DNA of 8,918 bases from Planctomycetota bacterium (GTDB lineage: Bacteria > Planctomycetota > PUPC01 > JABMSA01). How positions within the stretch are numbered: position 1 is the stretch's first letter; each line of letters opens with the position of its first letter. The notes below the pieces were generated by a model. The model searched no databases. It saw only the letters and a list, made by a program, of their open reading frames with translations, and was not told the origin of the DNA. Location: contig JABMSA010000010.1 in the NCBI GenBank assembly GCA_013202185.1, positions 1-8,918 on the forward strand. Reading direction: 5' to 3'. This document shows, piece after piece, positions 5,377-8,918 of the stretch. Position numbers and translations under genes: made by a program.

Positions 5377-7524
5377 TCAGACCTCGTAGATGCGCTCGAT
5401 CACCCATCGCCGGAACGCCGGAGACAAAAGCGAGAAGTATGCGCTGAAGCCGGTGACGCGCGCCATCAGGTCGGGGTATTTCTCGGGGTGTTTTTCGGCG
5501 TCGAGCAGTTGTTTCTTGTCGAGGATGTTGATGTTGATCTGCGTGCCGCCGAGATCGAAGTGCGTTTTCATGAGCGCGGCTACTTTTGCGCGGTTCTCGG
5601 CGGTGCGGCCGAGTGAGAAATCGAGATCGAGCTGGAGCGGCGCCGAATTTCCGTAGCCGGGCTGCACGGCGGCCACGGCAAGGGCTGCGGCGGTCTGGGG
5701 GCCATCCTTCACAAAACCGGGATCGGGGTTCGCGCCGTGTGAGATCGGTGCGCCGGCGTGCCGGCCGTTGGGCGTGGCGCCGACCTTCCGGCCCATCTGG
5801 ACCGTGCTCGCCCACGAGAAAAGCCCGGGGACCAGGTTGAATCCGTCGGGCGTGGGCTTTTCTTTCACCAACTTTGTGAACGTTCGCGAGATCTTCAGGG
5901 CGTAGTCGTCGGCCCGCGAGCCGCCGCTTCCGTAACGGGGGATCGACTTCATGATCAAGCGCACGTCTTCGGCATCGGCGAAGTCGTTGTCGAGGTGCTG
6001 CATCAATTCATTCCACGTGAGGCGCTTTTCCTGCTCGATGCGCTGCTCGAGGGCTGCGAAGGAGTCGGCAGTGGTCGCGAGGCCCGAGCCGTCCATGCAC
6101 ATGTTGTAATACTCGACCGCGCCCTTCTGCGTGATGTCGAGGCCCTGTTCGATCGTGCCGTGGCAGAAGAGATCGAGCACGAGTTCGGGGTATGTTTTGT
6201 ACATGTGCTGCATGTGAAAATCAATGCCTTCGGCCGTTACCTCAATGGCGCGCCTCAGGCGGTCTTCGAATCGCCGCCACAGTTCTTCGGTGGTGTTTTC
6301 GACCGACTCGTCGCCGGTCATGTCGCGGAGCGCCACGTCAAATACCTTGGCGAAGTTGATCTTGACGATGTCGTTGAGTGTGTATTCGCGGCCGGGTATC
6401 GCGCACCAGTGGCAGCCTACCTTTACCCGCCGGCGGGCGAGTTCGATGGGGTAGCCGTTTCGCACGAAGCCTTCGGTGAGGCCCTTGTCGCCCACGAAGA
6501 GCGGCGAGTTGGTGTTGTCTTCGAAGAGGTATTTCACTCCCAGTTCGTATAGCTTGGGGTCGAGGCCGTCGTGCAGCCTGATGGCGATGTTGGCGGGTAT
6601 GCCCATGCGGTGAATTGCCTCGAGTATGAGGAACGAGACGCGCGACGTGAGGTCGGCCCCGTCGGGGGCTGGCCCGCCGAGCTGCGAGTAGTGGGTGTCT
6701 TTGATCAGCATGCAGGCGATGTGAAAGATCGCCTCTTCGTCGTCGAGGATGCCGGCGGCCGTGTCGCGTTCGTAATAGGGCCTGAGGAGTTCGTCGAGCT
6801 GGCCGAGCGCGCCGCTGCCGTTGTGAATTCGTGCGGCGCACATGAAGAAGGTGATCCACTGGCAGGCGTCGCGGAAAGTGCGCGGCGGCTCGGTGACGAG
6901 GCGCTCGCACATTTCGGCCATTGTCTCGAGGTCCTCGCGGAGGTCGGGGCGTTCTTCGGTGAGCGCGGCCCGGCGCGCGGCTTCGGCGTTGCGGCCGACC
7001 CAGTTCTGGATACCCAGGATCACGTCTTCCCAGCCGGCGTACATTTCGGCGCCGTGCGGTGCGTTCTTATCTCGATAGGTCCGCACCTTCTCCAGCATGC
7101 CGCCCCAGCCGAGCTCGAAGCCGATGAGCATGTCGGGGCCGAAATGCTGCCCGCCGCCGATGCCGTGGACTATGTTGTACTTCTTCTGTTCCGGCATGAG
7201 ATGGGTGTAGGGGTGGTCGGGATTCCAGTGCGGGCAACGGTAGCTGCCTAGGGTTGTCATCCACGCGCAGGCGAGCGACGACATCGGATCGATGTAGGTG
7301 GGATGGCACTCGAGCAGGCGGCGGTAATTGCGGCCGCACATGCGCCCACCCTTGAATCCGAACATGTCGGGATCTTCTTCCGGCGTGAAGGTGAAGTTTG
7401 CCGGCAGCGGCACGACGCCGTGGTCATCGCCGTCTCTCGGGCCCCCCCCGCGCTTGGCCGCGGTGTGTTCGAGCTTCGTTTTTCGAAGCGCCTCTATCCG
7501 TTCGTCAAACGACATCCCGGGCAT
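5377..7524 (-). CDS. Glycyl radical enzyme, pyruvate formate-lyase-like, substrate unknown
   Basis: The product is 715 residues, slightly short for the family, and cytoplasmic. The C-terminal glycyl radical loop is present: LMARVTGFSAYF, with the radical glycine at 692. Just before it comes GGTQININILDKKQLLDA (659-676), as in other members. NGRHAGAPISHGANPDPG (586-603) is another family block. The thiyl radical cysteine should be C371 in VKVGCHWCAIPG; this aligns with the GCVEP motif of dehydratase-type members, but Glu is replaced by W373 and a second cysteine follows at C374. Known enzymes need a radical SAM activase and absence of oxygen; no activase gene is adjacent on either side. The start has AAGGA 8 bases upstream. 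A run of eight G's codes for residues 26-28. It is not a canonical PFL, choline lyase or glycerol dehydratase by this motif, so the reaction is unassigned. Confidence 0.92.
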   Translation of the reverse strand: MPGMSFDERIEALRKTKLEHTAAKRGGGPRDGDDHGVVPLPANFTFTPEEDPDMFGFKGGRMCGRNYRRLLECHPTYIDPMSSLACAWMTTLGSYRCPHWNPDHPYTHLMPEQKKYNIVHGIGGGQHFGPDMLIGFELGWGGMLEKVRTYRDKNAPHGAEMYAGWEDVILGIQNWVGRNAEAARRAALTEERPDLREDLETMAEMCERLVTEPPRTFRDACQWITFFMCAARIHNGSGALGQLDELLRPYYERDTAAGILDDEEAIFHIACMLIKDTHYSQLGGPAPDGADLTSRVSFLILEAIHRMGIPANIAIRLHDGLDPKLYELGVKYLFEDNTNSPLFVGDKGLTEGFVRNGYPIELARRRVKVGCHWCAIPGREYTLNDIVKINFAKVFDVALRDMTGDESVENTTEELWRRFEDRLRRAIEVTAEGIDFHMQHMYKTYPELVLDLFCHGTIEQGLDITQKGAVEYYNMCMDGSGLATTADSFAALEQRIEQEKRLTWNELMQHLDNDFADAEDVRLIMKSIPRYGSGGSRADDYALKISRTFTKLVKEKPTPDGFNLVPGLFSWASTVQMGRKVGATPNGRHAGAPISHGANPDPGFVKDGPQTAAALAVAAVQPGYGNSAPLQLDLDFSLGRTAENRAKVAALMKTHFDLGGTQININILDKKQLLDAEKHPEKYPDLMARVTGFSAYFSLLSPAFRRWVIERIYEV

Positions 7525-7550
7525 TGTGCTGTTCCTTCTCTGTGAGTCTT

Positions 7551-7597
7551 ACATGTTAGTACAGTACAGTACGTACCTGGAGAAGGGTACATACTAA
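7551..7597. promoter_or_regulatory. GTAC-rich dyad, probable operator of the glycyl radical enzyme gene
   Basis: TTAGTA (7556-7561) and TACTAA (7592-7597) form an inverted repeat. Each arm is followed inward by GTAC, with one base of offset. The left arm has the 5-base direct repeat AGTAC three times, and GTAC occurs five times within 32 bases. A palindromic ACATGT (7551-7556) abuts it. The site lies about 27-73 bases upstream of the start codon, a usual place for repressor or activator binding. The regulator is unknown and no promoter boxes are clear. Confidence 0.5.
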
Positions 7598-7765
7598 GAG
7601 GGACTGAAAAAAGAAATCGGTTAGTTGGCTCCTTTCACAAGAGGCTTCGGTCGAATTTAACAGACCACCACACAGCCGACGGGAGAATTGCCCTTTGCGG
7701 AAGGCAATACTTCGCAACCGTCACACCTCGCCATGCCCGCATTACGTGGCGCGGCTTTAATTCCC

Positions 7766-7790
7766 GTTCCGTGTGTTCCGTGGGCGGAAC
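7766..7790 (+). repeat. TCCGTG...TCCGTGG intergenic motif, copy 2, with hairpin
   Basis: TCCGTGTGTTCCGTGG repeats the motif seen at 5193-5214 with three differences. Here the second half forms the hairpin GTTCCG-TGGG-CGGAAC (7775-7790). Confidence 0.4.
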
Positions 7791-7854
7791 TTCTTCACAC
7801 ATTATTGTTGGTACCGGTCGCTGTGACTCACAATTAGAGCGGTCCGACTTTAAG

Positions 7855-7870
7855 AGGCGTGGGAACGCCT
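7855..7870 (-). terminator. Weak hairpin downstream of the actin-like gene
   Basis: AGGCGT-loop-ACGCCT is a perfect 6-bp stem with a 4-base loop, about 47 bases beyond the stop codon of the actin-like gene on the - strand. Only CTTAAAG follows instead of a T-run, so intrinsic termination is doubtful. Confidence 0.3.
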
Positions 7871-7916
7871 TGTCGCCGTATTCCCCGATACGCGACCAAT
7901 CACAAACATCTTCCGC

Positions 7917-8918
7917 TTACGCAAGCTTCTGCCAGTATTCGTCGGGCATGTCGGTGGCAAGTTTGAGTGCGCCGTCGACGCCGGCGTAAAGCGGCTGTTC
8001 TACGGTGCTTACCACCGGGTCGCCCAGATCCTTGAGGGCGTCCTGCAGGCGGCTGGCGAGGCCCACGATCTGGCTGCCGCCGCCTGAGAGGAGGATGTTG
8101 GACTTCAGCCTGTCCTGGAACTCGGGGTCGAAGCTGGCGACGAGCGTGTGCACGGCCGTGCTGATGCCTCCGATGATGCTCTCGGATGCCTCCTTGAGCA
8201 TTTCGGTCACGTCGTATTCGGTTGGGCGGCCGTCGCAGGGGAAGGTTGCCGTTACCTTTTCCACCTGCCCCGCGACAAAGGCGTGGCGCTCTTTTATCTT
8301 CTTGAGCATGTTGATGGTGAACTGCGCGTCGGGGTAGCGTTCGCGAAGCAGTTCTTCGAACTTGCGGTCGATCTCGTCGCCCGCCGTGGTGAGGCTTATC
8401 TGGTCGGCTTCCTCGGGCACCGTGCCGTGCATGCGGCAGATGTCGACGGTGCCGGCGCCGATGTCGATGATCATGCTGCCGTCGAGCAGGTTCTGGCCGT
8501 AAGCGACGGCAAATGGCTGCGACACGAGCATCACGGCGTCCATGCTGTCCTTTGCGGCCTCGATGAGAGCCTGCTTGCTCTTGATGCTTGCCTGCGCCGG
8601 AACGCCCATTACGCCGTACACTCTCTGGTCGCGCTCGGGCCTTGCCATCTGCACGAGGTGGTGGATCAGCTCGCGGGCGGCGCGCTCGTTGCTCATTGTC
8701 TCTTGGGTTGCTTCGCTAGTTACATCTCTTTCGAGGGTATGCTTGAGCACGCCTTTCTCGAGAGGACGGAAGAGGTCCACCGACAGGCGGTTATCGAGCG
8801 CTTCCTTGCCGAATACCACTTTCTTCTTGAGGTGTCGCAGCGCCACGGAGTCCTTGGGCCAGCCCACGTAGCTCTCCATCACATCGCGAACGCCATTGAG
8901 TGCTGCGATCGAGCTGCG
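7917..8918 (-). CDS. MamK-family actin-like protein (5' end outside window)
   Basis: The visible part is 333 residues; the frame stays open to the window edge, so the N-terminus with the first phosphate motif (GIDLGTS type) is missing. The GTG/ATG pair at 8877-8882 is internal, because the codons before it read in register with the family. Actin-fold ATPase motifs are visible: GVPAQAS (105-111), phosphate-2 IIDIGAGTVDIC (150-161) and adenosine-binding LLSGGGSQIVGL (276-287). MamK is a better fit than MreB: VGWPKD near the start, DIGAGTVDIC followed by GTVPEEADQ and TTAGDEID, and the ending GALKLA..MPDEYWQKL closely match magnetosome MamK as I remember it. The family forms cytoplasmic filaments; MamK aligns magnetosomes, but relatives also occur in bacteria without magnetosomes. 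No other mam gene is in view, so the cargo is unknown. Confidence 0.9.
   Translation of the reverse strand, partial: RSSIAALNGVRDVMESYVGWPKDSVALRHLKKKVVFGKEALDNRLSVDLFRPLEKGVLKHTLERDVTSEATQETMSNERAARELIHHLVQMARPERDQRVYGVMGVPAQASIKSKQALIEAAKDSMDAVMLVSQPFAVAYGQNLLDGSMIIDIGAGTVDICRMHGTVPEEADQISLTTAGDEIDRKFEELLRERYPDAQFTINMLKKIKERHAFVAGQVEKVTATFPCDGRPTEYDVTEMLKEASESIIGGISTAVHTLVASFDPEFQDRLKSNILLSGGGSQIVGLASRLQDALKDLGDPVVSTVEQPLYAGVDGALKLATDMPDEYWQKLA

Larger units (their letters stand above)
7525..7916. other. Control and spacer region between glycyl radical enzyme and actin-like gene
   Basis: This 392-base stretch has no supported gene. It holds the GTAC-rich dyad nearest the glycyl radical enzyme, a hairpin ATTGCC/GGCAAT at 7687-7708, the second TCCGTG motif copy with hairpin GTTCCG-TGGG-CGGAAC at 7775-7790, and hairpin AGGCGT-GGGA-ACGCCT at 7855-7870. 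The length and structure suggest that the two - strand genes are transcribed separately. Confidence 0.55.

Noticed and set aside
5088..5447. Open frame of 119 codons across the spacer after the operon
   Set aside because: It begins inside the 216-aa gene, has no ribosome binding site, runs into the opposite glycyl radical enzyme gene and matches no family.
5758..7251. Long + strand open frames antisense to the glycyl radical enzyme
   Set aside because: High GC suppresses stop codons; their products are the expected antisense shadows and the - strand frame carries the full family motifs.

Overview
This is a GC-rich bacterial window carrying seven protein genes, one of them cut by the right edge. 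Three kinds of signal suggest a Gram-negative anaerobe or facultative anaerobe, probably an uncultured lineage near Planctomycetota, Lentisphaerota, Hydrogenedentota or Omnitrophota. They are an oxygen-sensitive glycyl radical enzyme, a URO-D/MtaA-type methyltransferase with its zinc ligands, and a MamK-family bacterial actin. The lineage is inferred from gene content only; no rRNA or tRNA gene is visible to fix it.

Layout from left to right. Bases 1-80 hold three stacked hairpins with 4-base loops, followed by a leader of about 350 bases without a gene. Gene 1 (435-1940, +) is a secreted protein with a FlgO/CsgG-like domain and an unrecognised C-terminal half. It converges on gene 2 (1980-2975, -), the URO-D superfamily methyltransferase, which has a readable promoter at 3037-3064. 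The spacer 3039-3409 contains a roughly 120-bp element bounded by perfect 12-bp inverted repeats. Then comes a compact + strand operon of three overlapping genes (3410-5155): a TIGR04255-family protein, a 109-aa unknown and a 216-aa unknown. After a 221-bp spacer, the - strand resumes with the glycyl radical enzyme (5377-7524). A 392-bp control region carrying a GTAC-rich dyad separates it from the 3' part of the MamK-like gene (7917-8918, -).

The most promising candidate for an undescribed system is the operon at 3410-5155. Its genes are translationally coupled, with 8-bp and 4-bp overlaps and a strong ribosome binding site before each. Hand-counted samples put it near 49% GC, against about 67% in its neighbours. 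It sits on the opposite strand between two metabolic genes, which fits a transferred accessory cassette of unknown function. The glycyl radical enzyme keeps the RV-G-F radical loop and the thiyl cysteine position but lacks the usual Glu of the GCxE motif, and no activating enzyme is adjacent. Gene 2 and the glycyl radical enzyme may once have been neighbours before the cassette entered; this is inference.
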